A stretch of 64,000 bases of DNA from Acinetobacter sp. LoGeW2-3 (GTDB lineage Bacteria; Pseudomonadota; Gammaproteobacteria; Pseudomonadales; Moraxellaceae), in the NCBI RefSeq assembly GCF_002688565.1, contig NZ_CP024011.1, positions 1,116,001 to 1,180,000 on the forward strand. The letters are read 5' to 3'. Of this stretch, positions 8,170-17,587 are shown one piece after another; positions within the stretch are counted from its first letter, which is position 1; every line of letters begins with the position of its first letter. Position numbers and translations under genes: made by a program. The notes beneath the pieces are model-generated. The model saw only the letters and a program-made list of their open reading frames with translations. It had not been told where the DNA came from and searched no databases.

Positions 8170-9472
8170 AAACCGCTTCTCCAAAAACATAGGTCGCTGC
8201 AATATTACGGTCATCACCCAGCATGATCAGTGCAAAAAATGCATCTTCAATGTTCTTAGCTCTGCTTTGACGCAGCTGTTGTAGCGCCGTTGCATTCAGA
8301 TCCAGCACTACGAAATCGGCTTCTTTACCGATATTAAAATTACCTAAGCGGTCATCCATACTCAAGGCTTTGGCTCCACCCAGTGTTGCATGATAGAGCG
8401 ATTCAAAAGCAGACAATTTATCGCCTTGCAGTTGTTGTACCTTATATGCTTCATTCAGGGTTTGCAGCTGGTTAAATGAAGTGCCAGCACCGATATCGGT
8501 ACCGAGTCCGACTTTCACCTGCTTGTCCCAAGCTTTTTTCAATGGGAATAAGCCGCTGCCCAAGAACAGGTTAGAAGTCGGGCAGAAAGCAATGGCGGAG
8601 TCGGTCTGATGCATGCAGTCCCACTCTCCTTCTTCCAGATGCACACAATGCGCAAATATCGATTTAGAACCAGTCAGGCCATAGTGATGGTAAACATCCA
8701 GATAACCCTGACGTTCCGGGAACAGTTCTTTGACCCAAGCAATTTCATTCTTGTTTTCACTGAGATGGGTATGCACATACACATCTGGGTATTCGGCTTT
8801 GAGCTTACCGGCTTGTTCTAGTTGTTCTGGGGTCGAAGTCGGTGCAAAACGTGGTGTAATTGCATACAGGTTACGACCCTGACCATGCCATTTTTCAATT
8901 AGGGATTTAGAGTCGTGGTAAGCCGACTCTGCTGTATCGGTGAGTGCTTCAGGGGCATGACGGTCCATGAGCACCTTACCGGCAATCAGGCGCATATTAC
9001 GCGCGGTCGCTGCATTAAATAAGGCATCTACAGACTGAGGATGAACCGTACAAAATACCAGTGCGGTAGTGGTCCCGTTTTTAAGTAATTCTTCTACAAA
9101 AAAATCAGCAATTTTTTCTGAATAATCTGGATCCTGGAACTGGATTTCAGTCGGGAAAGTATAGGTATTTAGCCATTCCAGTAACTGTTCACCATAAGCT
9201 CCGACCATCTCGGTTTGCGGGAAATGGATATGCGTATCAATAAAACCCGGCACAATCAGCTGTTCAGGATAATGCGTTACTTGCACCCCTTCTGGTAGAT
9301 GCTGCTGTCCTTCTTCCCAGCTGCCAAACCATTGAATCTCACCATTCTGGCTGATGAGTAAGCCATCTTCTACATATCGCACTTGGTCGTGAATTTCACG
9401 CGCTTGGGCAACCGTATTCTTGATATCCAGGAAGCGACCGCGTACTGCCGTCGTTGCAATGATAGAAGACAT
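8138..9472 (-). CDS. guaD: guanine deaminase
   Basis: A 444-residue amidohydrolase that deaminates guanine to xanthine. Zinc ligands and catalytic motifs are in order: PGFIDTHIHFPQTEM (about residues 76-90), HTHLSENKNE (about 235), FAHCVHLEE (about 273) and GLGTDIGAGTS (about 322). The FPQTEM text after the HxH motif is characteristic of guanine deaminase rather than of other amidohydrolases such as TrzN/AtzA relatives. It is transcribed towards hpt, another purine-salvage gene. Confidence 0.92.
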   Translation of the reverse strand: MSSIIATTAVRGRFLDIKNTVAQAREIHDQVRYVEDGLLISQNGEIQWFGSWEEGQQHLPEGVQVTHYPEQLIVPGFIDTHIHFPQTEMVGAYGEQLLEWLNTYTFPTEIQFQDPDYSEKIADFFVEELLKNGTTTALVFCTVHPQSVDALFNAATARNMRLIAGKVLMDRHAPEALTDTAESAYHDSKSLIEKWHGQGRNLYAITPRFAPTSTPEQLEQAGKLKAEYPDVYVHTHLSENKNEIAWVKELFPERQGYLDVYHHYGLTGSKSIFAHCVHLEEGEWDCMHQTDSAIAFCPTSNLFLGSGLFPLKKAWDKQVKVGLGTDIGAGTSFNQLQTLNEAYKVQQLQGDKLSAFESLYHATLGGAKALSMDDRLGNFNIGKEADFVVLDLNATALQQLRQSRAKNIEDAFFALIMLGDDRNIAATYVFGEAVYVKETAEEKA

Positions 9473-9698
9473 TTAAAACCTGCACTTTGTTATTTTTTCG
9501 ATTGATTGTACCTGATCTTTTTCACTTAAACTGTATTGTGTTTATGGCGTCCTAATTTGGTTAGGAAACTGCAAGAAGTTATAGGGAAAAGAGCATCAGA
9601 TTCGGAATGGCATTCATCATATGTTTGCCTTTTTGCTGCATATAGGTAGATGCAATTTCTTTGCCAGCCGGTCAAAATAGAGATAATGATCGATATAC

Positions 9699-9723
9699 AA
9701 AAGCCCTCCAGAGGGAAGGCTTT
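9699..9723 (-). terminator. probable terminator of the TerC gene
   Basis: AAAGCC ... GGCTTT hairpin enclosing a CTCC/GAGGG core, 27 bases past the TerC stop. The T tract on the minus strand is short. Confidence 0.5.
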
Positions 9724-9749
9724 GTCTTGGTTTTGAACTGTGTAAATAC

Positions 9750-10715
9750 TTAGAGTTTTTGGATATTGTATTTCTTGTTGTGACGGATCGACAGGAATGC
9801 CGTGATGGTGAGTACCAGTATAATCACACTTAAAGACATCCAGATTGGCATATGGAAAACATCCAGCATCAACATCTTGAAGCCAATGAACACCAGAATG
9901 ATTCCCAGACCATAAGGTAGGTAATACATTTTCGATGCTGCACCCGCTAGCAGGAAAAACATGGCACGTAAGCCTAGAATGGCCATCAGGTTCGCGGTCA
10001 AGACAATAAATGGATCCGTAGTCACTGCAAAGATCGCAGGAATCGAATCTACGGCAAAGATTACGTCTGATGCCTCGACCAGAATCAAGACCAGAAACAG
10101 CGGCGTTGCCCATAACAGGCCATCTTTACGCACAAAGAATTTATCGCCTTCCATTTGCGGGGTCAGGCGCAAGTGTTTACGCAGCCATTTTAAGATCGGC
10201 ATGTCTTCAATATTGCTGGGCTCATCATTATGACCGCGCAGAAACTTAAAGCCGGTATAAACCAGGAATGCGCCAAACAGATACAGAACCCAGGAGAACT
10301 CCTGTACAAACCATGCACCAATAAAGATGAAAATGGTTCTGAGGACAATCGCACCCAGTACGCCATAGAGCAGTAGCTGACGTTGTAACGCAGGTGGAAT
10401 TGCAAAAGCAGCAAAGATCATCAACCAGACAAAGACATTATCAATTGCCAGTGATTTTTCCAGTAGATAACCGGCAAAGTATTCCATCACCTTCTGATTG
10501 GCAATAACCGCCCCTGCCGTCTGTTCCAGATACAGCCATAAACCGCCACCAAACAGAATTGCCGTGGTTACCCAGGCAATGCTCCAGTAGGCTGCAGTCC
10601 GGACTTTAACTTCCTTGCCATGCTGATGTTTAAAGCCAATGAAATCGACTGTCAGCATGACAGCGACAATTCCGAAAAAAACAAGATACAGCCACAGCGT
10701 ACCAATTGTTTCCAT
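9750..10715 (-). CDS. TerC/Alx family membrane protein, probable manganese exporter
   Basis: A 321-residue polytopic protein of the TerC family with about nine membrane segments. The family signatures are clear: ESLAIDNVFVW-like SLAIDNVFVWLMIF (near residue 85) and VEASDVIFAVDSIPAIFAVT (near residue 215), both carrying the conserved acidic residues proposed to bind metal. E. coli Alx, a relative, exports Mn2+ and is controlled by a yybP-ykoY riboswitch; the same RNA element lies directly upstream here. The start at 10715 follows GGAG by 7 bases; an in-frame ATG further upstream falls in the leader. Tellurite resistance is the historical name and need not apply. Confidence 0.88.
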   Translation of the reverse strand: METIGTLWLYLVFFGIVAVMLTVDFIGFKHQHGKEVKVRTAAYWSIAWVTTAILFGGGLWLYLEQTAGAVIANQKVMEYFAGYLLEKSLAIDNVFVWLMIFAAFAIPPALQRQLLLYGVLGAIVLRTIFIFIGAWFVQEFSWVLYLFGAFLVYTGFKFLRGHNDEPSNIEDMPILKWLRKHLRLTPQMEGDKFFVRKDGLLWATPLFLVLILVEASDVIFAVDSIPAIFAVTTDPFIVLTANLMAILGLRAMFFLLAGAASKMYYLPYGLGIILVFIGFKMLMLDVFHMPIWMSLSVIILVLTITAFLSIRHNKKYNIQKL

Positions 10716-10796
10716 GTGTATTCTCCACATCGGACAATTGGCCATAAAAAAACCTCGACCAGTTGTCTGATGAAAAACATCCATAACAACATGATC

Positions 10797-10949
10797 AAGG
10801 TCTTGCCTACATCGTACTGTTTCAATTTTGCATGAATACAGTGACGATGCTCAGATACCGACTTTTTGCAAAGTGTAATGACGATATTCTGACACGTTTA
10901 AATCTCTCAGTAGAGATCTTTAAACGTTTGGAGGAGGCTACTCCCCTTG
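10797..10949 (-). promoter_or_regulatory. yybP-ykoY manganese riboswitch
   Basis: On the minus strand the TerC leader starts AAGGGGAGTAGCC (10949-10937) and ends GTAGGCAAGACCTT (10810-10797). These are the two conserved strands of the yybP-ykoY class: AAGG/CCTT and GCC/GGC pair, leaving the conserved GGAGTA and AAGA loop bases. Between them lie a hairpin (AAACGTTTAAAGATCT... region) and CGTCATTACACTTTGC, resembling the conserved internal loop. The class binds Mn2+ and controls alx, mntP and other metal exporters, which fits the TerC gene 80 bases downstream. A GACAACTGG/CCAATTGTC pairing just before the ribosome binding site may be part of the expression platform. Confidence 0.8.
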
Positions 10950-11043
10950 TTCAAACTAAAATTCTTTTTGAGCCAAAGCTCAATGTTAATTCAGCATGAC
11001 AGATTTTAATCTGACATACAATTTTATTTACAAATATCATCTA

Positions 11044-12228
11044 CTAAGCTTTGATAAAATCAGTACGGCGTACCAAGTACAAACTCAGTACAAACCCAAA
11101 AATCGCCAATAAACCACCAACCCAACCAATACTAATCAAGCCAATTTGTGCTGTCACGATCCCGCCGAGTAAAGCACCCCCACCAATGCCGACATTGTAT
11201 AAACCTGAAAAGATCGCCATGGCGACATCGGTCGCATCTGATGCGAGGTTTAGGGTCTTGGCCTGTAACGCCAGACTAAAACCAATAATGCTGACGCCCC
11301 ACATGAGGCTCAGACTTTTTAAGCCAAACAGACTTGCAGACATTGGCAAGAGCAAGAGCATGGAGAGGCCAAGTCCTAAAGTGAAAAATGGAATAGTGAG
11401 CTTTGGAAATTGTGGTGCAAATTTGCCAAACAGGTAAGAACCCAGGAAGCCTGCTCCACCATAGATCAGCAGTAAGGTGGTGGTCTGTGCAGAGCTGAAA
11501 TGTGCCACGTTCAGGGCAAAGGGTTCGATATAACTATAAGCGGTGAACTGGGCACTAATCACCAATACTGTCAGCGTAAAGACCAACATCAAGCTAGGTC
11601 GTTTGATCAGGCTTTTCAGGCTGCTAAAGGAACCTGAATTAATGCTCGGTAAACGTGGCAAAGTCTTGATGAGAATCAGGCAGACTAACGTGGCAATCAC
11701 CGCAATCAGCCCAAAACTGTTACGCCAGCCATAGGCCTCGCCAATCATCCGACCAAAAGGAATCCCAAGCACCATTGCCATCGCAGTACCGGTAGACAGC
11801 AGGCCCAAGGCTTGAAATTCTTTTCCTTTCGGTGCTACACGTACGGCAAGTGATGCGGTGATTGACCAGAATAGTGCATGAGCCACTGCAATCCCGATTC
11901 GACTCATGACCAGAACTTCGAAACTCCAGGCAAAATAAGACAGTACATGACTGATGATAAAGACAATAAACAGTAGCGTGAGCAGGAAACGCCGTTCAAT
12001 ATTTTTGGTGAGCAGCATGATGGGTAAAGACAGCAATGCCACGACCCAGGCATAAATGGTCAGCATCAGCCCGACTTCTGTCGGAGACATGGCAAAGCTT
12101 TTTCCTATATCGCTCAGAAGGGCTACTGGAATAAACTCGGTCGTGTTAAAAATAAAGGCGGCACAGGCCAAGGCAATCACACAGATCCATTGGCGTGTGA
12201 CAGAAAGAGAGTGAGCAGAAGCGGACAT
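11044..12228 (-). CDS. MFS transporter, SotB (sugar efflux) type
   Basis: A 394-residue, 12-segment major facilitator. The N-terminal text ([27 protein letters not shown]) and the TM2-TM5 region ([61 protein letters not shown]) match the DHA1 subgroup with SotB/YdeA, which exports sugars or IPTG-like compounds; arabinose-type efflux is the family label. The true substrate is unknown. It sits upstream of the TerC leader with no obvious shared promoter. Confidence 0.8.
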   Translation of the reverse strand: MSASAHSLSVTRQWICVIALACAAFIFNTTEFIPVALLSDIGKSFAMSPTEVGLMLTIYAWVVALLSLPIMLLTKNIERRFLLTLLFIVFIISHVLSYFAWSFEVLVMSRIGIAVAHALFWSITASLAVRVAPKGKEFQALGLLSTGTAMAMVLGIPFGRMIGEAYGWRNSFGLIAVIATLVCLILIKTLPRLPSINSGSFSSLKSLIKRPSLMLVFTLTVLVISAQFTAYSYIEPFALNVAHFSSAQTTTLLLIYGGAGFLGSYLFGKFAPQFPKLTIPFFTLGLGLSMLLLLPMSASLFGLKSLSLMWGVSIIGFSLALQAKTLNLASDATDVAMAIFSGLYNVGIGGGALLGGIVTAQIGLISIGWVGGLLAIFGFVLSLYLVRRTDFIKA

Positions 12229-12382
12229 GAGAGATGATCAATACAGGATCGGCACATTCTATGCTTTTGCCAGAAAATTTCACATGAGGCTGGCTGTAAT
12301 TTAACTCGGCGGAATTAAAAAAATTGCAACATTGTAAAGCTGAGGACTATGGCAGTCTGACTTAAAATCTTGAGGTAAACCT

Positions 12383-12664
12383 ATGCAGATTGAACACCAG
12401 GAACAAGGCAGTAAAGGTGAATGGTATGTGGCGCAGGAAGACAAGCGCCTGGCAGAGATGACTTATTCCCGGGCAGGTGATGATAAGTTCATTATTGACC
12501 ATACCTGGGTGGATGACAGCTTACGCGGGCAACGCGTTGGCCAGCAACTGGTTGAAGCCGCGGTTAACTTTGCCCGAACACAGGGTCTGAAAATTATTCC
12601 GCTCTGCCCTTTTGCCAAATCAGTGTTCGATCGAAATGAGAGCATACGGGATGTACTTCAATAG
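12383..12664 (+). CDS. small GNAT-family N-acetyltransferase (COG2388 type), copy 1
   Basis: A 93-residue minimal GNAT protein of the YidJ/NATD1 type. The core TWVDDSLRGQRVGQQLVEAAVNFARTQGLKIIPLCPFAKSVF (about residues 47-88) holds the acetyl-CoA-binding R-G-Q-x-V-G loop and the conserved PLCPFA motif. The ATG follows GAGGT by 6 bases. A paralogue lies 106 bases downstream. Substrates of this family are not known. Confidence 0.8.
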   Translation: MQIEHQEQGSKGEWYVAQEDKRLAEMTYSRAGDDKFIIDHTWVDDSLRGQRVGQQLVEAAVNFARTQGLKIIPLCPFAKSVFDRNESIRDVLQ

Positions 12665-12770
12665 GACTTCATCTAACTCGAAGATGGGAAACACCATCGA
12701 CAGGATGTTTAATGGATGAGGATATGACGAGATAACAGGTTAATCCTGGATTAGAACAACAGGTAAGAAA

Positions 12771-13064
12771 ATGAGCAACATCAAACATCAGGACTCAAAG
12801 CGCGGCGGTGTATTTTATATGGAAGACCAAGGTCAGCGCGTGGCAGAAATTACCTATCAGTGGCGGGAACCGGACACGATTGTTGCCGACCACACCTGGG
12901 TTTCGCATGCACTGCGTGGCCAAGGTGTGGCCCGTAAAATGCTGGATATTCTGGTCGAATTTGCGCGTCAGAAACACCTGAAAATTATTCCGCAATGCTC
13001 CTACGTGCATGTCATGTTTAAGCGTGATCGGAATTTGCATGACGTAGCGACTTTAGCTTTTTAA
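12771..13064 (+). CDS. small GNAT-family N-acetyltransferase (COG2388 type), copy 2
   Basis: A 97-residue paralogue of the preceding gene. The matching core reads HTWVSHALRGQGVARKM, then LVEFARQKHLKIIPQCSYVH; the acetyl-CoA loop is R-G-Q-G-V-A. The conserved Cys in IIPQCSY is kept. It presumably arose by tandem duplication, with clear divergence (roughly half the residues differ). Its last 47 bases overlap the 3' end of a convergent membrane protein gene. Confidence 0.8.
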   Translation: MSNIKHQDSKRGGVFYMEDQGQRVAEITYQWREPDTIVADHTWVSHALRGQGVARKMLDILVEFARQKHLKIIPQCSYVHVMFKRDRNLHDVATLAF

Positions 13065-13401
13065 GCCATTCCGTTGGAATAAGCAGATCCAGATTGATCA
13101 GAGACAATAAGCCCTGTTTATGGGCTTGTGGCAGTCTATACAGCAAAATGCCACTGAATAGTCCCAGTCCCATCCATAAAATCTGCTGATACTGCTGCAG
13201 CATGATCAAAATAGCGATCATCAGGAAGATGCTGGTCTGAAAAAAGACACGGCGATCTACACACTGCAGCAGTGTCCAGGTTAATAGAATAGTACTGATC
13301 AGCACGTTAATCTCAGGTTGCAAGCCCCAGCTATGCAGCAAGATGACGAGTGCGAAACACAGACATAACAAGCTTAACGTGATGAAAAGATCTCTTAGCA
13401 T
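13018..13401 (-). CDS. hypothetical membrane protein
   Basis: A 127-residue protein that I do not recognise. Four hydrophobic stretches are visible: LFITLSLLCLCFALVILLHSW, INVLISTILLTWTLLQCV, VFFQTSIFLMIAILIMLQQY and ILWMGLGLFSGILLYRL, followed by a basic cytoplasmic tail (TEWLKKLKSLRHANSDHA). GAGG lies about 10 bases before the ATG. It overlaps the 3' end of the convergent GNAT gene by 47 bases. The regular span pattern and the ribosome binding site argue that it is real. Confidence 0.65.
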   Translation of the reverse strand: MLRDLFITLSLLCLCFALVILLHSWGLQPEINVLISTILLTWTLLQCVDRRVFFQTSIFLMIAILIMLQQYQQILWMGLGLFSGILLYRLPQAHKQGLLSLINLDLLIPTEWLKKLKSLRHANSDHA

Positions 13402-13594
13402 GATGTTTCATCCTCATTAAAAGCATTATGATTTGAATAATTATTTTTCAATAATGTCTCTTTAATTTTTAATAATTTATCTACAAAATGCAAACTGAAA
13501 ACAGTGTAGGAAATAGCTGATAATTGCTTAAAAAATAACCTAAACCCAATGTTTTGACTTTAAAATCAATACTTGTAATTTGAAGGAATCATCC

Positions 13595-14065
13595 ATGCTA
13601 CAACTCTGTTATGCCAGTGAGCGTATCGAAACAGAACAAGATCTATTACAGGATCTGAGTGATATTCTCGCTATTGCACGCAAGTTCAATCATGAGCATC
13701 AGATCTATGGGGCGTTGTACTATGCACAGGGGAAATTTTTCCAGTGCCTGCAAGGTGAAGCTGAGGTTGTAGAGCAGCTTTTTCAAAGTATTTCGAAAGA
13801 CCGACGACATCAGCAAGTCTATCGTTTTGCTGATACGACTGTGGACACACCAAGCTTTGCGGAGTGGTCAATGAAATATGTACATAAGCATAGCGAGATT
13901 GCTGCGTTCTTTTCCAAGCTGGGTTATAGCACCTTTCAGCCGCATTATCTGAACTCTCAGGATCTGGATGGCTTGTTAGAGATTCTGTACCGGGTGGATG
14001 AAAACCATCAACAGCTGGTTTCACCACAGGGTTATAAACAACGTGGTTATGTGCCCTACTTCTAA
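13595..14065 (+). CDS. BLUF-domain blue-light sensor (BlsA-like)
   Basis: A 156-residue short BLUF protein that binds FAD and senses blue light. Key residues are present: Tyr6 (MLQLCY), Asn32 (FNHEHQ), Gln50 (FFQCLQGE) and the Trp91-Ser92-Met93 strand. No output domain follows, so it must act by protein contact, as does BlsA of A. baumannii, which it resembles throughout (LLQDLSDIL, VVEQLF, SISKDRRHQQ). BlsA controls motility, biofilm and iron or metabolic genes by binding repressors. The start at 13595 follows AAGGA by 7 bases. It stands alone with a terminator behind it. Confidence 0.88.
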   Translation: MLQLCYASERIETEQDLLQDLSDILAIARKFNHEHQIYGALYYAQGKFFQCLQGEAEVVEQLFQSISKDRRHQQVYRFADTTVDTPSFAEWSMKYVHKHSEIAAFFSKLGYSTFQPHYLNSQDLDGLLEILYRVDENHQQLVSPQGYKQRGYVPYF

Positions 14066-14079
14066 AATTAAGCTGTATG

Positions 14080-14108
14080 AAAAAGCCCGCAATGCGGGCT
14101 TTTATTTT
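14080..14108. terminator. bidirectional intrinsic terminator
   Basis: AAAAGCCCGC-AAT-GCGGGCTTTT between the convergent BLUF and alcohol dehydrogenase genes. Confidence 0.85.
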
Positions 14109-14129
14109 GAAAACTAAATACGTCTGCCT

Positions 14130-15212
14130 TTAGTAATCAATCATCACTTTTAAGGCTTTCTCATCAGAAGCATGCTTAAACACATCATAGGCCTTTTCAA
14201 ATTGATCAAATTTAAAGTGATGGGTCGCCAGTTTTTCCAGTGGCAGTTTTCCAGAACAACAAGTCTTCAGTAGCATGCCAGTGGTGTTGGTATTCACTAG
14301 ACCGGTGGTAATGGTCAGGTTTTTGATCCAGAGCTTGTTCAGCTCAAAATTCACTGATTTACCATGCACGCCGACATTGGCCAGATGTCCGCCTTCTTTG
14401 ACGATGTGCTGGCAAATATTCCAGGTCGCTTCCAGACCGACCGCTTCAATGGCACAATCCACTCCTCGCCCATCAGTCAGATCCAGCACACGTTGAATGG
14501 CATCTTCTGTGGCTGAATTCACGGTATGGGTGGCACCAACGGTTTTGGCAAACTCTAGTCGGTTGTCATCAACATCAACCATGATGATATTAGCTGGAGA
14601 GTAAAACTGCGCGGTGAGTAAGGCACTCATCCCAATTGGGCCAGCACCGACAATCGCGACATTGTCCCCTGGTTTGACATCACCATATTGCACGCCAATT
14701 TCATGTGAGGTGGGCAAGATATCAGACAGGAACACCGCCACATCTTCATTTAACCCTTCAGGCAAATGATACAGCGAGGTATCGGCAAATGGGGTACGCA
14801 CATATTCGGCATGGGTGCCATCAATCATATAGCCCATGATCCAGCCGCCTTCATTACGACAGTGCGCATAGAGTTGTTTCTGGCAGTTTTCACAGGTTCC
14901 ACAGCGGCTGACACAGGAAATAATCACCCGATCGCCCTTTTTGAAGTTTTTAACTGCTGAACCGACTTCTTCAATGATCCCAATACCTTCATGGCCGAGA
15001 ATCCGGCCATTAAAGCTGCCAGTTTTTTCTTTTGCCACCTCTTCAATTTCCGGGTTTTTACCTTTCCAGATGCCGAGATCTGTCCCGCAGATGGTGACTT
15101 TGGTTAATTTAATAATGGCATCATCAGGCTGCAGGATTTTCGGGATGGGACGTTCTTCAAAACGGATGTCATTGGCGCCATAGTAAACCATTGCTTTCAT
15201 TGTATTCGACAT
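14130..15212 (-). CDS. zinc-dependent alcohol dehydrogenase family protein
   Basis: A 360-residue medium-chain dehydrogenase. The catalytic zinc ligands are Cys42 (ICGTDLG) and His74-Glu75 (GHEGIG). Four structural-zinc cysteines follow at 104, 107, 110 and 118 (CGTCENC and HC). The Rossmann motif GAGPIGMSALL starts near residue 188, with Asp in VDVDDNRLE favouring NAD. The overall text resembles bacterial secondary alcohol or isopropanol-type dehydrogenases. Substrate not determinable from sequence. The start follows AAGGATAGTTGCC. Confidence 0.82.
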   Translation of the reverse strand: MSNTMKAMVYYGANDIRFEERPIPKILQPDDAIIKLTKVTICGTDLGIWKGKNPEIEEVAKEKTGSFNGRILGHEGIGIIEEVGSAVKNFKKGDRVIISCVSRCGTCENCQKQLYAHCRNEGGWIMGYMIDGTHAEYVRTPFADTSLYHLPEGLNEDVAVFLSDILPTSHEIGVQYGDVKPGDNVAIVGAGPIGMSALLTAQFYSPANIIMVDVDDNRLEFAKTVGATHTVNSATEDAIQRVLDLTDGRGVDCAIEAVGLEATWNICQHIVKEGGHLANVGVHGKSVNFELNKLWIKNLTITTGLVNTNTTGMLLKTCCSGKLPLEKLATHHFKFDQFEKAYDVFKHASDEKALKVMIDY

Positions 15213-15379
15213 GGCAACTATCCTTCTTCGTGATTATTGTGGAGGATTGGCAGTCGTTTTAGCTTTGACGACTGTCAGCTGAGAAATACGCAATGGCTTT
15301 AAGCTAGCAAGGCTTCAGTAGAAGTTCATTGGCAAAATAGTTAATCCCTTAAAAAATGTAAGTATTTTTTTGAAACGTT

Positions 15380-15412
15380 AAAAAAAGGATCGCAGACTTA
15401 TGTCTGCGATCC
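15380..15412 (-). terminator. terminator of mpl
   Basis: Perfect 11-base stem GGATCGCAGAC / GTCTGCGATCC with loop TTAT, followed by seven T on the minus strand. Confidence 0.85.
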
Positions 15413-15453
15413 TTGAGAAGTCTTATGAAATAAAGACTAGAATGGTTTAGGGG

Positions 15454-16818
15454 TTAGGCTTTTAATGCAGCAATCAGTTTTTGGTGCAGACCACCAAAAC
15501 CGCCATTGGACATGATCACTACAGCATCGCCCTCGCCTGCTTCCGCAGTAACAGTTTGAATGATTTCATCCAAAGTACGTGCCACAACCGCTTTATTTGG
15601 CGCCGCCTCAATCACGGGTTGTAGATCCCAATCCAGACCTTCAGGTTGATACCAGATCACTTCATCGGCCAGACGTGCTGAATGCGCTAAACCATCTTTA
15701 TGGCTACCCATACGCATGGTATTGGAACGCGGTTCAATGATCGCCCACAGTTTGCGCTCACCCAAACGTTTGCGTGCGCCGTCAAGCGTAGTATCAATTG
15801 CTGTCGGGTGATGGGCAAAGTCATCATAGACTTCAATGCCACGTATGGTATCTAACAGCTCCATACGGCGTTTGACTCCACCGAAATTGGATAATGCTTC
15901 ACAAGCTGTTTCAATAGAGACACCGACATGCTCGGCCGCCGCAATGGTTGCCAGTGCATTGGCTACACTATGCTGACCGGTCATATTCCATTTCACTTCA
16001 CCTTTGACTACGCCATGCTGTAGCACCTTGAAGTGTGAACCATCAGCAGACAATTGTTCTGCATACAGTTCAGCTTTTTCATTAACATCTAGTGAGGTAC
16101 GAACCACTGGTGTCCAGCAGCCCTGCTCTAGCACTTCATCAATATTCGTTTCAGTAATTGGCGCAATGATGCGGCCTTCACTTGGAATGGTACGTACCAG
16201 GTGATGGAACTGTTTTTGAATCGCCGCCAGATCATCAAAGATATCGGCGTGATCAAATTCCAGATTATTCAGAATCGCGGTTTTGGGATGGTAATGCACA
16301 AACTTGGAACGCTTATCGAAGAAAGCAGAATCGTATTCATCCGCTTCAACACAAAAGTATTTGCCACCACCTAAACGCGCACTTTCAGAGAAGCCCAGTG
16401 GTACACCACCAATCAGGAAGCCCGGCTCTAAACCAGCTTGATCCAACACCCATGCCAGCATGGTAGTGGTTGTGGTTTTACCATGCGTACCAGCAACACC
16501 AAGGACATGTTTGCCTTGCAATACGTGATCGGCCAGGAACTGCGGACCTGAAATATAAGGTAGGCCTTCATTCAGCATGTATTCCACAGCATCAATACCA
16601 CGTTTCATGGCATTGCCGACAATTATTAGATCTGGATGCGGTTGTAGATGGCTACGGTCATAGCCCTGCATTAGTGTAATGCCTGCATTTTCCAGTTGGG
16701 TCGACATTGGCGGATACACGTTCTGGTCTGAACCTGTCACCTTATGTCCAAGGTCTCGCGCGAGTAAGGCCAGCGAGCCCATAAAGGTGCCACAAATGCC
16801 CAAGATATGCAGATGCAT
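15454..16818 (-). CDS. mpl: UDP-N-acetylmuramate:L-Ala-D-Glu-meso-DAP ligase
   Basis: A 454-residue Mur ligase that joins recycled murein tripeptide to UDP-MurNAc in cell-wall recycling. The N-terminal nucleotide motif HILGICGTFMGSLALLARDLGH, the ATP P-loop GTHGKTTTTT (about residue 110), and VEADEYDSAFFDKRSK and DFAHHPTAI are typical of Mpl rather than MurC. The anmK gene 5 kb away works in the same recycling route. Confidence 0.92.
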   Translation of the reverse strand: MHLHILGICGTFMGSLALLARDLGHKVTGSDQNVYPPMSTQLENAGITLMQGYDRSHLQPHPDLIIVGNAMKRGIDAVEYMLNEGLPYISGPQFLADHVLQGKHVLGVAGTHGKTTTTTMLAWVLDQAGLEPGFLIGGVPLGFSESARLGGGKYFCVEADEYDSAFFDKRSKFVHYHPKTAILNNLEFDHADIFDDLAAIQKQFHHLVRTIPSEGRIIAPITETNIDEVLEQGCWTPVVRTSLDVNEKAELYAEQLSADGSHFKVLQHGVVKGEVKWNMTGQHSVANALATIAAAEHVGVSIETACEALSNFGGVKRRMELLDTIRGIEVYDDFAHHPTAIDTTLDGARKRLGERKLWAIIEPRSNTMRMGSHKDGLAHSARLADEVIWYQPEGLDWDLQPVIEAAPNKAVVARTLDEIIQTVTAEAGEGDAVVIMSNGGFGGLHQKLIAALKA

Positions 16819-17036
16819 CTACTTCACTCCATTCTGTACTGACACATCACTTTGTTTTCTGTGCTGTTGTCATGATTTATTCGATTTACCGGCAACGATA
16901 GCAAGGCTTTGCGGGAAAAGATAGGCATTCTGGCGTGATTTTTTATGTGAAGAAACGATGCTGAATGCGATAAAAAACCAAGCTTCACGATTATCTTTTA
17001 CTACAATAATCCGTAAAATATCCGGTAAATTTTCTA

Positions 17037-17390
17037 ATGGCATCCGCTATGTTCTGGCCCCTGCTTCTGCTTGTTTGTGCAAACTGCTTTATGACGTTGG
17101 CCTGGTATGGTCATCTGAAATTTTTGCCGCATGATGCACCGATGTGGCAGATTATTCTATTCAGTTGGCTGATCGCGCTGTGTGAATATAGCCTGATGAT
17201 TCCAGCGACCCGATTGATGGCACAACATGGTCTGGCGGTCGGTCAGATGAAGATTACCCAGGAAGTGGTGACCTTATTGGTCTTTGTGCCCTTTATGCTG
17301 TTCATGTTTAAACAGCCGTTTAAACTGGATTATCTCTGGGCAGGATTATGCCTGTGTGGCTGTGTCTATTTCGTGTTCCGTAGCCCCTAA
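17037..17390 (+). CDS. DUF486 (DMT) family membrane protein
   Basis: A 117-residue protein with four membrane segments (LLLLVCANCFMTLAWYGHL, IILFSWLIALCEYSLMI, VTLLVFVPFMLFMF, YLWAGLCLCGCVYFVF). The FMTLAWYGHLK and PATRLMAQHGLAVGQMKITQEV motifs are diagnostic of DUF486, distantly related to small multidrug transporters. Function unknown. It lies between mpl and purE without obvious operon links. Confidence 0.85.
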   Translation: MASAMFWPLLLLVCANCFMTLAWYGHLKFLPHDAPMWQIILFSWLIALCEYSLMIPATRLMAQHGLAVGQMKITQEVVTLLVFVPFMLFMFKQPFKLDYLWAGLCLCGCVYFVFRSP

Positions 17391-17587
17391 TATCACTGAA
17401 GTCGTGTACATCCCTATTTTTATTCCAGATTTTAATATTTCATTAAAAAAATAAGAAAAATCGAGCCTTGCTTTGACCGTTAAATTTTATGAAGCTGAAT
17501 TTTCAGTCTATAATATGCCTTCCCATTAAAGCTTGGCTCTCTCGTCGAGATTTATCTTCTCTTACTTTAATCTCTGGAAACATTGCA

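Noticed and set aside
9526..10113. 195-residue minus-strand frame overlapping the TerC gene
   Set aside because: It is an out-of-frame shadow of the TerC gene with no family text; the TerC frame has all signatures.
12665..12770. Frame joining the two small GNAT genes into one fusion gene
   Set aside because: Both have their own start, stop and ribosome binding site, and the interval has no shared frame; they are separate paralogues.
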